Assembly (NCBI RefSeq): GCF_001510895.1
Contig: NZ_LPWA01000110.1
Span: 1 to 64,000, forward strand
Direction: 5' to 3'
Length of the DNA stretch: 64,000 nt
Origin: Mesorhizobium loti
Lineage (GTDB): Bacteria; Pseudomonadota; Alphaproteobacteria; Rhizobiales; Rhizobiaceae
Positions 8,292-16,593 of this stretch are shown here, piece after piece. Made by a program: the position numbers and the translations under genes. The number at the start of each line of letters is the position of its first letter. The stretch's first letter is position 1. The notes below the pieces were generated by a model, which searched no databases, had not been told where the DNA came from, and saw only the letters and a list, made by a program, of their open reading frames with translations.

Positions 8292-9557
8292 ATGACCGTG
8301 CTCGATCCCAAATCCTTCCTCACCGCGATCTTCAACGCGGCCGTCGCCGCCGCCGATCCGGAAAAGACGATCCGCAATCATTTGCCGGCGAAACTGAAGG
8401 GCCGCACCATCGTCATCGGCGCCGGAAAAGGCTCGGCCCAGATGGCGGCCGCCTTCGAGAAGGTATGGGACGGTCCGATCGACGGGCTGGTCGTCACCCG
8501 CTACGGCTATGGCGCAAAATGCGAGCGCATCCAGATCATCGAGGCGGCGCATCCGGTGCCGGACGCCGCCGGCCTCGAGGCCTCGCGCCGGCTGCTGGAA
8601 AAGGTGCAGGGACTAACGTCGGACGACCTAGTCGTGGCGCTGATTTCCGGCGGCGGCTCGGCGCTGCTGCCGTCGCCCGCCCCCGGCCTGACTTTAGCCG
8701 ACGAGATCGCCGTCAACGAGGCGCTGCTCGCCTCCGGCGCGCCCATCGCGGCGATGAACACCATCCGCAAGCATGTTTCGACCATCAAGGGCGGACGCCT
8801 CGCCGCCGCCGCCCATCCGGCGAGGGTGGTGTCGCTGGTCGTCTCCGACATTCCCGGTGACAATCCAGCATTGGTTGCTTCGGGGCCGACCGTTCCCGAC
8901 ACCGGCAGCCGCGCGGACGCGCTGGCATCGATCGCCGCCTATGGCATGAAGCTGCCGGCCTCGGTCATGGCGCATATCAACTCGCCTGAGGCCGATGCGC
9001 CGCGTCCGGACGATCCGCGCTTTGCCGGCAATGAAGTGCATCTCATCGCCTCGGCAGGCGTCTCGCTGGAAGCGGCGGCGGCTGAAGCCCGGCGGCAAGG
9101 CATCGAGGCTGTGATCCTCTCCGATTCCATCGAGGGCGAGGCACGCGAGGTCGGCGGCGTCCATGCCGCGATTGCCCGCGAGGTCGCTACCCGCAGTCGT
9201 CCGTTTGCCAAGCCGGTGTTGATCCTGTCGGGTGGCGAGACGACGGTGACGTTGCGCGCCAAGGGCAAGGGCGGCCGCAACTCCGAGTTCCTGCTTGCCT
9301 TCGCCATCGGCGTCGATGGCATGAACGGCATCCATGCGCTCGCGGCCGATACGGACGGCATCGACGGCTCCGAGAACAATGCCGGCGCGTTTGCGGACGG
9401 CTCGACGGTCGCGCGCATGCGCGCAGCGGGCGTGGATGCCAAGGCGATGCTCGCCGGCAACAATGCCTGGACGGCCTTCAATGCGGTCGGCGACCTGTTC
9501 GTGCCCGGCCCGACCGGGACGAATGTCAACGATCTCAGGGCGATCTTGATCCGCTGA
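8292..9557 (+). CDS. Glycerate 2-kinase (MOFRL/TtuD family)
   Basis: Phosphorylates D-glycerate to 2-phosphoglycerate in the cytoplasm, linking glyoxylate, tartrate or hydroxypyruvate catabolism to glycolysis. 421 residues from the ATG at 8292. The frame stays open upstream to 8256, but that stretch runs into the family A repeat and does not look like protein. Visible features are VIGAGKGSAQMAAAFE near the N-terminus, LISGGGSALLPSPAPGLTL, the conserved lysine region NTIRKHVSTIKGGRLA, and the C-terminal MOFRL segment with LSGGETTVT and GGRNSEFLLA. In rhizobia glyoxylate from purine (allantoin) breakdown can enter this route, which fits its place after guaD; that link is inference. Confidence 0.9.
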   Translation: MTVLDPKSFLTAIFNAAVAAADPEKTIRNHLPAKLKGRTIVIGAGKGSAQMAAAFEKVWDGPIDGLVVTRYGYGAKCERIQIIEAAHPVPDAAGLEASRRLLEKVQGLTSDDLVVALISGGGSALLPSPAPGLTLADEIAVNEALLASGAPIAAMNTIRKHVSTIKGGRLAAAAHPARVVSLVVSDIPGDNPALVASGPTVPDTGSRADALASIAAYGMKLPASVMAHINSPEADAPRPDDPRFAGNEVHLIASAGVSLEAAAAEARRQGIEAVILSDSIEGEAREVGGVHAAIAREVATRSRPFAKPVLILSGGETTVTLRAKGKGGRNSEFLLAFAIGVDGMNGIHALAADTDGIDGSENNAGAFADGSTVARMRAAGVDAKAMLAGNNAWTAFNAVGDLFVPGPTGTNVNDLRAILIR

Positions 9558-9568
9558 ACTCGGTCGGT

Positions 9569-9714
9569 AGGCTGTGTTGAGATTCAGGTCAGGCCGAGCC
9601 GAGAATGGTGGCTTCCGAGAACCGGAGCGGAGCGTACTTAGGTACGTGAGCACCGGAAGCGCAGGACGCCGCCATTTGCAGGCCGGCATCACCTGAATAT
9701 CAATACAGCCTAAG
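9569..9714. repeat. 145-base near-perfect palindromic repeat, family E
   Basis: Left arm taggctgtgttgagattcag and right arm ctgaatatcaatacagccta are inverted copies with about two mismatches. A second stem lies inside (ccggagcggagcgtac and gtacgtgagcaccgg around the centre near 9641). The element fills the gap between the convergent glycerate kinase and udgX genes and ends beside the udgX stop. No reading frame or transposase is present. Confidence 0.8.
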
Positions 9715-10399
9715 CGGCCATCAGCTGCTTCACTTTCCTCATATCCTTGAGGAACCGCGCCCGCTCGGCGTCCTTGTCCGCCGGTTCTCGGATACGCAGG
9801 ATGAGCGAAGGGTGGATGGTGATGAACACGCGCAGCCCATCCTCGCGCTCGATCACGCCGCCGCGCATTTTCAGCACCGGCACCGCCTTGCCGAGCAGCG
9901 ACTGTGCCGCTGTCGAGCCCAGCGCCACCGCGAGGCTCGGCTTGATCAGGTCGAGCTCCTTGTCCATCCACCAGCGGCAGGCGCGCACCTCACCGGCATT
10001 CGGCTTGGAATGGATGCGCCGCTTGCCGCGCGGCTCGAATTTGAAATGCTTGACTGCGTTGGTCACATAGACCTTGCGGCGGTCGATCTCGGCGCCGTCC
10101 AGGGTGCTGTCGAACATCCTGCCGGCCGGGCCGACAAAGGGCTTGCCGGCAAGATCCTCCTGATCGCCGGGCTGTTCGCCGACGAAGACCACCTCGGCAT
10201 TCTCCGGTCCCTCGCCGAACACGGTCTGCGTGGCATTGCGCCAGAGCGGGCAGCGGCGGCAGCCCATTGCAGCTTCACGCACCTCTCCGATCGAGGTGGC
10301 GTCTTCCCTGGCGGTCGGCTCTGCCACGGGTGCAAAAATGCGCCTGGCCGAACGCTTCGCCTCACGCGACAAGGCCGTTGCTGACGGTGTTGTTGCCAT
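9710..10399 (-). CDS. udgX: UdgX-type uracil-DNA glycosylase (family 4-like, Fe-S)
   Basis: Removes uracil from DNA; UdgX enzymes remain covalently linked to the abasic site through a His in an extra loop. 229 residues. Motifs: CRRC (Cys47, Cys50), VFVGEQPGDQEDLAGKPFVGPAG (residues 71-93, the uracil-binding motif), VTNAVKHFKF, the UdgX-specific loop RGKRRIH (residues 124-130, His130 the candidate crosslinking residue), Cys141, and the C-terminal HPSLILR. Only three Cys suit an Fe-S cluster; the position usually Cys in family 4 (VKC) is His119 here. The ATG at 10399 was chosen because upstream sequence belongs to the frameshifted tail of the preceding gene. It lies 59 bases after that gene on the same strand. 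Confidence 0.88.
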   Translation of the reverse strand: MATTPSATALSREAKRSARRIFAPVAEPTAREDATSIGEVREAAMGCRRCPLWRNATQTVFGEGPENAEVVFVGEQPGDQEDLAGKPFVGPAGRMFDSTLDGAEIDRRKVYVTNAVKHFKFEPRGKRRIHSKPNAGEVRACRWWMDKELDLIKPSLAVALGSTAAQSLLGKAVPVLKMRGGVIEREDGLRVFITIHPSLILRIREPADKDAERARFLKDMRKVKQLMAA

Positions 10400-10458
10400 C
10401 GTTCTGTCTCGCCCGCTTTCGAAGTTGAATGGGCGAGGTTGGCGATGGTTCCCGATCC

Positions 10459-11877
10459 TCACACCTCGTGCAGGTAGAGGTGGTAATCGAGCTCGCTCAC
10501 AGTGCGGGCAACGCGCAGATATTCCGCTTGCTTGATGGCCACGAAAGTGCGGTGCAGATCGGGGCCGAGCGCCGATTTCAGAAATCGGAGTGCCTGGCCG
10601 CCTCGATGGCGCGCGCCAGTCCACCGGCATGGCCGATGTTTCCGTTGCCTGCTCGTATCCGTTGCCGGTGGTCTCCGGGCCGGGGTCCAGGCCCTCGTCG
10701 AGACCTTTGACGATGCCGGCCAGCACCGTCGCCGCCACCAGATAGGGATTGGCGTCGACGCCGGACGGCCGGTGCTCGATGCGGCGGTTCCTGGCATCGC
10801 CCGCCGGAACGCGCAGCGCCACCGACCGGTTGTTGCGCCCCAGGTCGGCGCCACCGGCGCATAGGACTGCGCGACGAAGCGCCGCCATGAATTGGCGTGC
10901 GGCGCAAACACCAGCATCGATTCCGCCATGGTGCCGATCAGGCCGCCAAGCGCGTTGAGCAGGCTTGGCGACCATTTCTCGCCTGCGGTCTCGGTAAAGA
11001 CGTTTCGGCCGGCATCGTCCTGCAGTGAGACGTGGAAATGCATGCCCGAGCCGGCATAGGTCTCGATCGGCTTGGCCATGAAGCAGGCGGTGACGCCATG
11101 CCGGCGCGCCTGTGCCCGGACCAGCCGCTTCAGCATGACGAGGTCGTCCGCCGCCCGCATCACCTCCTTGCGGTAGTTGAGCGTCAGCTCGTACTGGCCG
11201 GGCGCATATTCGGAGATGACCGTCTCGGCCGGAATGCCTTGGGCCTTTGCCGCGGCGTAGATGTCGGAAAACAGCGGCTCCATGCCGTGCAGGTGGTCGA
11301 CCGAATAGACTTCCGTCTTGGCCGAGCGCCGGCCGTCGAGCACGGCGCGCGCCGCCTGCACCTTGCCGTCGGCATCGCGCTCATTGGCCAGCAGAAAGAA
11401 CTCCAACTCGAAGGCGCCGGCCGGATGCAGGCCCCGGGCCGCCAGAAGCTCGACCTGCCTTGCCAGCGCCAGCCGCGGGTCCGACGACATCGGCTGCCCG
11501 TCGAGATGATACATCGCCATCAGCACTTGGCCGCGTGGCGGCTGCGTGCCGTAGAGCGGCACCAAAGTGTCAGGGATCGGCCAGGCTCGGAGATCGCCGT
11601 CGCCGCTGTCCCAGATCAGTCCGGTTTCGTGCACGTCCTCGCCGGTGATGTCGAGGCCGAGGATCGAGATCGGCATATGCCTTCCGCCCTCGAAAATGCT
11701 CATCAATTCGTGGCGGCGCACGATCTTGCCGCGGCCGATGCCGTTGGCGTCGGTGAGCACGATATCGAAGGCTTCGATGTCGGGATGGGCGTCGAGAAAG
11801 GCTTTCGCTTCGGCGGGCGTCGAGCCGGAAGGCGATGTCGTAATGGCGTTCGGATTGTCCATCGTTGCTTGTCTCAC
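10459..11877 (-). pseudogene. Glutamine synthetase family protein (gamma-glutamylamine synthetase-like), three frameshifts
   Basis: Glutamine-synthetase-fold enzymes of this group ligate glutamate to ammonia or amines such as putrescine. The N-terminal two thirds is intact: DANGIGRGKIV, GAFELEFFLL, SGMHFHVSL and FAPHANSWRRF. After YAPVAPTWG the frame is lost near 10838. The expected sequence (NNRSVALRVPAGDARNRRIEHR, ANPYLVAATVLAGI, LDPGPETTGNGY) continues in a second frame to about 10612. A third frame gives AIEAARHSDF, and the first frame returns near 10583 with LKSALGPDLHR to the stop. Each change is explained by one missing G or C. The GTG start at 11877 overlaps the aminotransferase stop; ATG 11862 is the alternative. 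With the adjacent aminotransferase it suggests amine or amino-acid catabolism. Confidence 0.85.
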
Positions 11878-13250
11878 GCCGCAAGCCTTGCCGCAACCGC
11901 GCCGAATGCGGCGATCAGCCGGCTCACTTGCGCCGCCGTCGTCGCCGGCGAGATCAGCATCATATTGTGAAACGGCGCGATCAGCACGCCGCGATTGACC
12001 AGCGCGACATGGATGGCGGCTTCGAGTTCCGGCGCATGCGCCTTCTCCGCCTCGCCGCCATTCCTCAGCGGGCCAAGCGCGCAGATGAACTCGACGCGGG
12101 CGCCGACGCGAGCGACATGCCAGGGCAAATGATAGCGGTCGATGACGGCGGTCAAGCCCGCGTCGAGGCGGCGAGCCAGCCGGTCCATATGGGCATAGGC
12201 TTCCTCGGTCATCACCTCTTCCAGCGTGGCGCGCATCGCGGCGAACTGCAGCGGATTGGCCGACAGCGTCGTGCCCATGCCGGAATAGCCGGGTTCCTTC
12301 GTCCTGTTATAGGCGCCGTAGCGGGTGGCGACCTCCTCGCTCATGCCCCAGATGCTCGCCGGCACGCCGCCTCCCACCGGCTTGCCGAGCACGAACAGGT
12401 CCGGCTCGAGCCCATGCTTCTTGGTATAGCCGCCGGGGCCGGTGGAGATGGTGTGTGTCTCGTCGATCAGGAGCAGCGTGCCGGCGGCGCGGGTGAGGCG
12501 CCGCAGCGCGTCGTGGAAACCGGGGGCCGGCAGCACCATGCAGGAATTGGTCAGCACCGGTTCGGTGATGACACAGGCGACGTCGTGGTTTGCGAGCGCT
12601 GCCTCCAGCGCCGCCATGTCGTTGAACTCGACGATCTTGGTGGCCCGCGTCAGGTCGCGGAATTCACCGGCCAGCCCAGGCCGGTTCACCGGCTTGCCGT
12701 CGATCAGCCGCACCATCGTCTCGTCGACCGAGCCGTGATAGCAGCCGTTGAAGACCAGGATCTTTTCGCGCCCTGTAACCGCGCGGGCGACGCGCAGCGC
12801 GAAGCGGTTGGCGTCGGTCGCGGTGGTGGCGATCTGCCAATAGGGCAGGCCGAAACGCTGCTGCAGCAGCGGGCCGATGGCGAGCGCATCCTCGCTGGGC
12901 AGCATATAGGTCAACCCGCGTCCGGCCTGCCGGCGGATGGCGCGGGCGACCGCAGGCGGCGAATGTCCGAGCATCGAGCCGGTGTCGCCGAGGCAGAAAT
13001 CGTCGAGCTTGTTGCCGTCTATGTCGGTGATTGTGGCGCCCTTCGCGCCCTCGACCAGGATCGGAAACGGGGTCGGCCAGTCGGTCATCCAGTGCATCGG
13101 CACGCCGCCGAGGAAACCGGCCATGCCGTTGCCGACCTTGGCTTCCGATTTCGGCCGCGCCTTGCGGAAGGCCGCCGCTTCCGTCTCGCGCAGCTCGGCG
13201 ATGCGTGCGGCAGCAATGCCGCCGATGGAAGTCCGGTCGATTGAATGCAT
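11874..13250 (-). CDS. Class III PLP-dependent aminotransferase (glutamate-1-semialdehyde aminomutase-like)
   Basis: 458-residue class III aminotransferase. Landmarks: DIDGNKLDDFCLGDTGSMLGHSPPAV, the Y-H-G cofactor region FNGCYHGSVDETM, the PLP-contacting LLIDETHTISTGPGGYT, and the Schiff-base lysine in LFVLGKPVGGGVPASIWG. Sequence style is closest to glutamate-1-semialdehyde aminomutase-like enzymes rather than omega-amino acid transaminases, but the neighbourhood (glutamine synthetase-like gene overlapping by four bases) points to catabolism rather than haem synthesis. Substrate not determinable. A heptamer-rich hairpin fills the gap before its start. Confidence 0.87.
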   Translation of the reverse strand: MHSIDRTSIGGIAAARIAELRETEAAAFRKARPKSEAKVGNGMAGFLGGVPMHWMTDWPTPFPILVEGAKGATITDIDGNKLDDFCLGDTGSMLGHSPPAVARAIRRQAGRGLTYMLPSEDALAIGPLLQQRFGLPYWQIATTATDANRFALRVARAVTGREKILVFNGCYHGSVDETMVRLIDGKPVNRPGLAGEFRDLTRATKIVEFNDMAALEAALANHDVACVITEPVLTNSCMVLPAPGFHDALRRLTRAAGTLLLIDETHTISTGPGGYTKKHGLEPDLFVLGKPVGGGVPASIWGMSEEVATRYGAYNRTKEPGYSGMGTTLSANPLQFAAMRATLEEVMTEEAYAHMDRLARRLDAGLTAVIDRYHLPWHVARVGARVEFICALGPLRNGGEAEKAHAPELEAAIHVALVNRGVLIAPFHNMMLISPATTAAQVSRLIAAFGAVAARLAA

Positions 13251-13263
13251 GAAGGCCCTCTCA

Positions 13264-13350
13264 GGCAGTAGGGAATAGGGAATAGGGAATAGGGAATAGG
13301 GCTCTCTTTTCCTACTGCCTACTGCCTATTCCCCACTCCCTATTCCCTTA
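13264..13350. repeat. Intercistronic hairpin built of GGGAATA heptamers, family H
   Basis: GGGAATA is repeated about four times in tandem (from 13271) and is followed after a short loop (ctctctttt) by complementary copies (tactgcc and tattccc types). The whole 97-base gap between the WD40 stop and the aminotransferase start is this structure. A similar one is at 49447-49520. Confidence 0.8.
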
Positions 13351-14322
13351 CGCCGTGATATCAATCACGCCGCAATCGCCGGCCGCACTTCCGAAGACGA
13401 TGCGGCGTTCTTCCTTGTCCCACATCATCGCGGTGATCGCGCCCTTGCCGGGGCGGCGCAGCAGCACCTCCTTGGCATCGGCGAAGCGGGCCGCGATCAC
13501 CATGCCGTCCTCATAGCCGATTGCCGTGACATCCTGGCTGGGATGGCAGGCAACGCAGGTCACCATGGTGTTGCCGCGCGTGCCGAGCTCCAGCGGCGCC
13601 TTGCCCATGGGACCGTCCTTGCTGGCGAATGGCCACACGATCGCTGCCGGCGCGCCGGAGCTCGCCAGCCACTTGCCCTTCACGCTCCAGGACAGGCTCT
13701 TCACCTTGCCGGGATAGCCGCTCATACGCATGTGCTTGCCGTCGGCGAGCTTCCAGCCATGCAGCGCGTTTTCCTGCATGGTGGTGATTAGGAAGGCGCC
13801 GTCGGGAGAAAAAGTGATGCCGGTATGGGCGCCGGCCCATTCGAGCTCGACAGGCTTCCCCTCTGCCGCCGGAAAATGCAGCGTCGCGCCATTGTAGCGG
13901 GCGACGCCGAACCGCATGCCCTTGGGTGAGAAGGCCAGGCCTTCGACCGAGCGCGGATGGGTGAATTCCTTGGTCTTGCCGTCGGCAAAGCGCACGAAGG
14001 CGGTCTTGCCGGATGCGTAGGCGATCGCGCCCTGCGGCCCCGCGGCGACGCTGGTGAGCCACTTCCTGCCGGCGCTGGCGAGTTCGCTCGCCTCGCCGCC
14101 GGCCCTGACGGCGAACACCTTGCCGTCCTCGCCGCCGGTGATCAGCCGGTCATTTGCCGCGTCATGGAACGCGGCAAGCAGCCCATCATTGGCCTGCACG
14201 GTCTTGTGCCCATTGTCGAGCCGGTGGACTGAGCCGTCCGCAAGCGCGAAATGCGGCACGTCGTTGAGAAAAACGGCGGCGACGCAATGGCCTTCGAGAT
14301 CAAGCGGGGCGACTGTGGGCAT
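13348..14322 (-). CDS. WD40-repeat protein
   Basis: 324 residues, probably a single beta-propeller. Repeats with GH/WD-like spacing are seen, for example HAGVTFSPDGAFL-type segments (TGITFSPDGAFLITTMQENALHGW), VKSLSWSVKGKWLASSG, VTCVACHPSQDVTAIGYEDGMV and ITAMMWDKEERRIVFGSAAGDCGVIDI. No signal peptide, so cytoplasmic. It lies downstream of the COG0523 GTPase on the same strand; this pairing suggests a role with that metallochaperone, but the function is unknown. Confidence 0.85.
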   Translation of the reverse strand: MPTVAPLDLEGHCVAAVFLNDVPHFALADGSVHRLDNGHKTVQANDGLLAAFHDAANDRLITGGEDGKVFAVRAGGEASELASAGRKWLTSVAAGPQGAIAYASGKTAFVRFADGKTKEFTHPRSVEGLAFSPKGMRFGVARYNGATLHFPAAEGKPVELEWAGAHTGITFSPDGAFLITTMQENALHGWKLADGKHMRMSGYPGKVKSLSWSVKGKWLASSGAPAAIVWPFASKDGPMGKAPLELGTRGNTMVTCVACHPSQDVTAIGYEDGMVIAARFADAKEVLLRRPGKGAITAMMWDKEERRIVFGSAAGDCGVIDITA

Positions 14323-14340
14323 TGGGGCTGGTCCATTCGA

Positions 14341-14467
14341 GATTTCGGCCCTTCCCCTTAAGGGGTTGAGCTGCGGGTCTCAACCCGCTTCGGATCGCGA
14401 TAAGAGGAAGGCGCCAGCGTTGCGGCTCTTCCTTCCCCCGCAAGGGGAGAAGGAAGCCGACGAAATC
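14341..14467. repeat. Palindromic repeat next to the GTPase gene stop
   Basis: Begins gatttcggcccttcccc and ends ggggagaaggaagccgacga followed by aatc, which are inverted copies with mismatches. An inner stem gttgag/ctcaac is also present. The right end overlaps the GTPase stop codon at 14466-14468. Confidence 0.6.
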
Positions 14468-15506
14468 AAGCCGCCTGGCAGGCCTCAAAGCTCTTCCTGA
14501 GCCGCTCGGCGTCGAGGTCGCGGCCGATGAACACCAGCCGGCTCTCGCGCTTCTCGCCGTCCTTCCAGGCGCGCTGATGGTCGCCTTCGAGGATCATGTG
14601 CACGCCTTGCAGGACATAGCGGTCGTCGTCGCCCTTGAGCGCGATGATGCCTTTCAGCCGCAGGATGTTCGGCCCTTCCATCTGGGTCACCTTCTCGATC
14701 CAGGGGAAGAATTTTTTGGGGTCCATCTCGCCGCCGCGCAGCGACACCGATTTCACCGTCACGTCATGGATGTCGGACGCATGGTCGTGGTGGTGATGCC
14801 CGTCATGATCGTGATCGTGATCATGGTCGTGGTGGTCATGATCGTGGTCATGCGTCTCCAGGAAATGCGGGTCGTTTTCCAGCGCGCGGGCAAGATCGAA
14901 GGCGCCGCGGTCGAGCACTTCGCCCAGCGCCACGCCGGCGCGCTCGGTGCGATGGATCCTGGCCGCCGGGTTGATGGCGCGGATTGTCGCCTCGACCTTT
15001 TCGAGCTCTTCGGTGGTGACGAGATCGGTCTTGTTCAGCACCACCACGTCGGCAAAGGCGATCTGGTCCTCGGCCTCCTTGGAGTCCTTGAGTCGCAGTG
15101 GCAGGTGCTTGGCGTCGACCAGCGCCACCACCGCGTCGAGCTTGGTCTTGGAGCGCACGTCGTCGTCCATGAAGAAGGTCTGCGCCACCGGCACCGGGTC
15201 GGCGAGGCCCGTGGTCTCGACGACGATCGCGTCGAAGCGGCCGGGCCGCCGCATCAGGCCCTCGACGACACGGATCAGGTCGCCGCGCACCGTGCAGCAC
15301 ACGCAGCCATTGTTCATCTCGTAGATTTCCTCGTCGGATTCGACGATCAGGTCGTTGTCGATGCCGATCTCGCCGAACTCGTTGACGATGACCGCGTAAC
15401 GCCTGCCGTGGTTCTCCGACAGGATGCGGTTGAGCAGCGTCGTCTTGCCCGCACCGAGATAGCCGGTGAGGACGGTTACGGGGATCTGCGTCTGTGCATC
15501 GCTCAT
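14466..15506 (-). CDS. COG0523-family GTPase (CobW/ZagA-like metallochaperone) with His/Asp-rich region
   Basis: G3E GTPases of this family load or traffic metals, often zinc or cobalt. 346 residues from ATG 15506. Walker A is GYLGAGKTTLLN (residues ~15-26); the metal-binding switch motif is CVCC in NNGCVCCTVRGDL; ETTGLADP and NKTDL (G4) follow. A long His/Asp stretch (HDHDHDHH, HHHHDH) sits between the GTPase domain and the C-terminal CobW domain (FPWIEKVTQ, LEGDHQRAWK). The frame is open further upstream to 15722, but that part lacks family similarity. I saw no Zur or cobalamin regulatory site upstream. Confidence 0.9.
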   Translation of the reverse strand: MSDAQTQIPVTVLTGYLGAGKTTLLNRILSENHGRRYAVIVNEFGEIGIDNDLIVESDEEIYEMNNGCVCCTVRGDLIRVVEGLMRRPGRFDAIVVETTGLADPVPVAQTFFMDDDVRSKTKLDAVVALVDAKHLPLRLKDSKEAEDQIAFADVVVLNKTDLVTTEELEKVEATIRAINPAARIHRTERAGVALGEVLDRGAFDLARALENDPHFLETHDHDHDHHDHDHDHDHDGHHHHDHASDIHDVTVKSVSLRGGEMDPKKFFPWIEKVTQMEGPNILRLKGIIALKGDDDRYVLQGVHMILEGDHQRAWKDGEKRESRLVFIGRDLDAERLRKSFEACQAA

Positions 15507-15883
15507 GGCTTGCCTCGAAAATCTGTGCCCTAAAGGATTTGTCGGCCTCATATAGGGTGTGAGCCGCGCTTTTGCACGCGGCAAACCGATAGGCCAGCCG
15601 CCCGCCGATCCGAGCGGGTGCCCGAGGGTGGAATGGCGCTGATCAAGGCGGCCAATCGCAGGAGCCTCGCAGGCGCCATCCGACCTTTGCGGCGCCTTCT
15701 GCCGTGAATCCCGCAGGGTCAAAAGTCGTTTGTCATCTAACTGAAATAAACATCTGGCATCACCTGCGCGGGCACCGCAATGCTTGCCGGCAAAGGGTTC
15801 TGCAAGCCCGGTCTCTTTAAATCGTCATTTGCCAGCCGCAGGACAGCCTCTATGCTGCCCGCGCCGGTTCGGCCGAAGAGGGA
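15507..15883. other. Divergent intergenic region between the GTPase and MarR genes
   Basis: 377 bases with promoters for both flanking genes expected. The part near 15720-15760 is AT-richer than its surroundings. No gene, RNA or repeat could be supported. Confidence 0.4.
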
Positions 15884-16360
15884 ATGACCATGGCCAAGGC
15901 GGACAAAACAGCAACAATGAGCCGGCTGCATTCGGCGGCGCGGCTGGCGCGAACGGCGCTTGCGGCGCGGCTTCTGGCGCACGGCTTCTATGCCGGCCAG
16001 GACCAGATCATGCTGGCGCTCGACCGCGAGGACGGCCAGACCCCGGGCAATCTCGCCGGCAAGCTGGGCGTGCGTCCGCCGACCATCACCAAGACCATCA
16101 ACAGGCTGCAGGCGCAGGGTTTCCTCGAAAAGCGCGCCTCCAACGCCGATGCCCGCCAGGCTCACATCTTCCTGACCGATACCGGCCGCGAAACCATCCG
16201 CGCCATCGAGAAATCGGTCAAGAAGACTGAGAAGCAGGCGCTGAAGGGCCTCGACAAGAAGGACCAGAAGGCGCTGTTCAAGCTGCTCGCCCGCGTCGAG
16301 GCGAATCTTTCCAACGAGGAGTTGGTCCTCCTGGACGACGACGCCGAGCTGGATGAATAA
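15884..16360 (+). CDS. MarR-family transcriptional regulator
   Basis: 158 residues. Winged-helix core: GQTPGNLAGKLGVRPPTITKTINRLQAQGFLEKRASNADARQAHIFLTDTGRE (residues ~52-104), with the DxR wing motif as DAR. A charged C-terminal tail (ELVLLDDDAELDE) follows. Two ATGs are possible (15884 or 15890); GAGGGA stands just before the first. No obvious target gene is adjacent on the same strand, so its regulon is unknown. Confidence 0.88.
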   Translation: MTMAKADKTATMSRLHSAARLARTALAARLLAHGFYAGQDQIMLALDREDGQTPGNLAGKLGVRPPTITKTINRLQAQGFLEKRASNADARQAHIFLTDTGRETIRAIEKSVKKTEKQALKGLDKKDQKALFKLLARVEANLSNEELVLLDDDAELDE

Positions 16361-16593
16361 CGAGCGACGCGTTAGCGTCGTCTCGAGCGACGTAAGCGTG
16401 ACTAGCAGCGTCATCGCTTCACGCGCACCACGCCAGCATCAAGCGCGATGCGCAGCATCGTCGCTTAACCGCTTAACGCGCCACCCAAGCATCGGCGGCT
16501 CCGCGGAAAGGGCGACGACGCTGCGCGTCGCGCCTGAGCGCTATCACCGGACGTCTCGCGACTAAGCGACGACGCTACGCGTCGCGCTTACGC
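16361..16593. repeat. Repeat cluster with gcgacgacgct(g/a)cgcgtcg units, family I
   Basis: Two near-identical units occur at about 16512-16540 and 16565-16593, and inverted relatives (gagcgacgcgttagcgtcg) at 16362-16390. The cluster fills the convergent gap between the MarR and AraC genes. The last unit encodes the final residues and TAG stop of the AraC gene. Confidence 0.65.

Noticed and set aside
10400..10975. N-terminal extension of UdgX by 192 codons
   Set aside because: The extension is the second frame of the glutamine synthetase-like gene (it contains NNRSVALRVPAGD), not UdgX sequence.
11865..13244. 459-codon + strand frame over the aminotransferase
   Set aside because: Antisense shadow without motifs.
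13264..13350. Possible CRISPR array from the heptamer repeats
   Set aside because: Units are only seven bases with no spacers and form one hairpin; there are no cas genes.
15728..15748. Pho-box-like sequence tttgtcatctaactgaaat
   Set aside because: Only the first half matches (TTGTCAT); the second half does not, and no phosphate gene follows.
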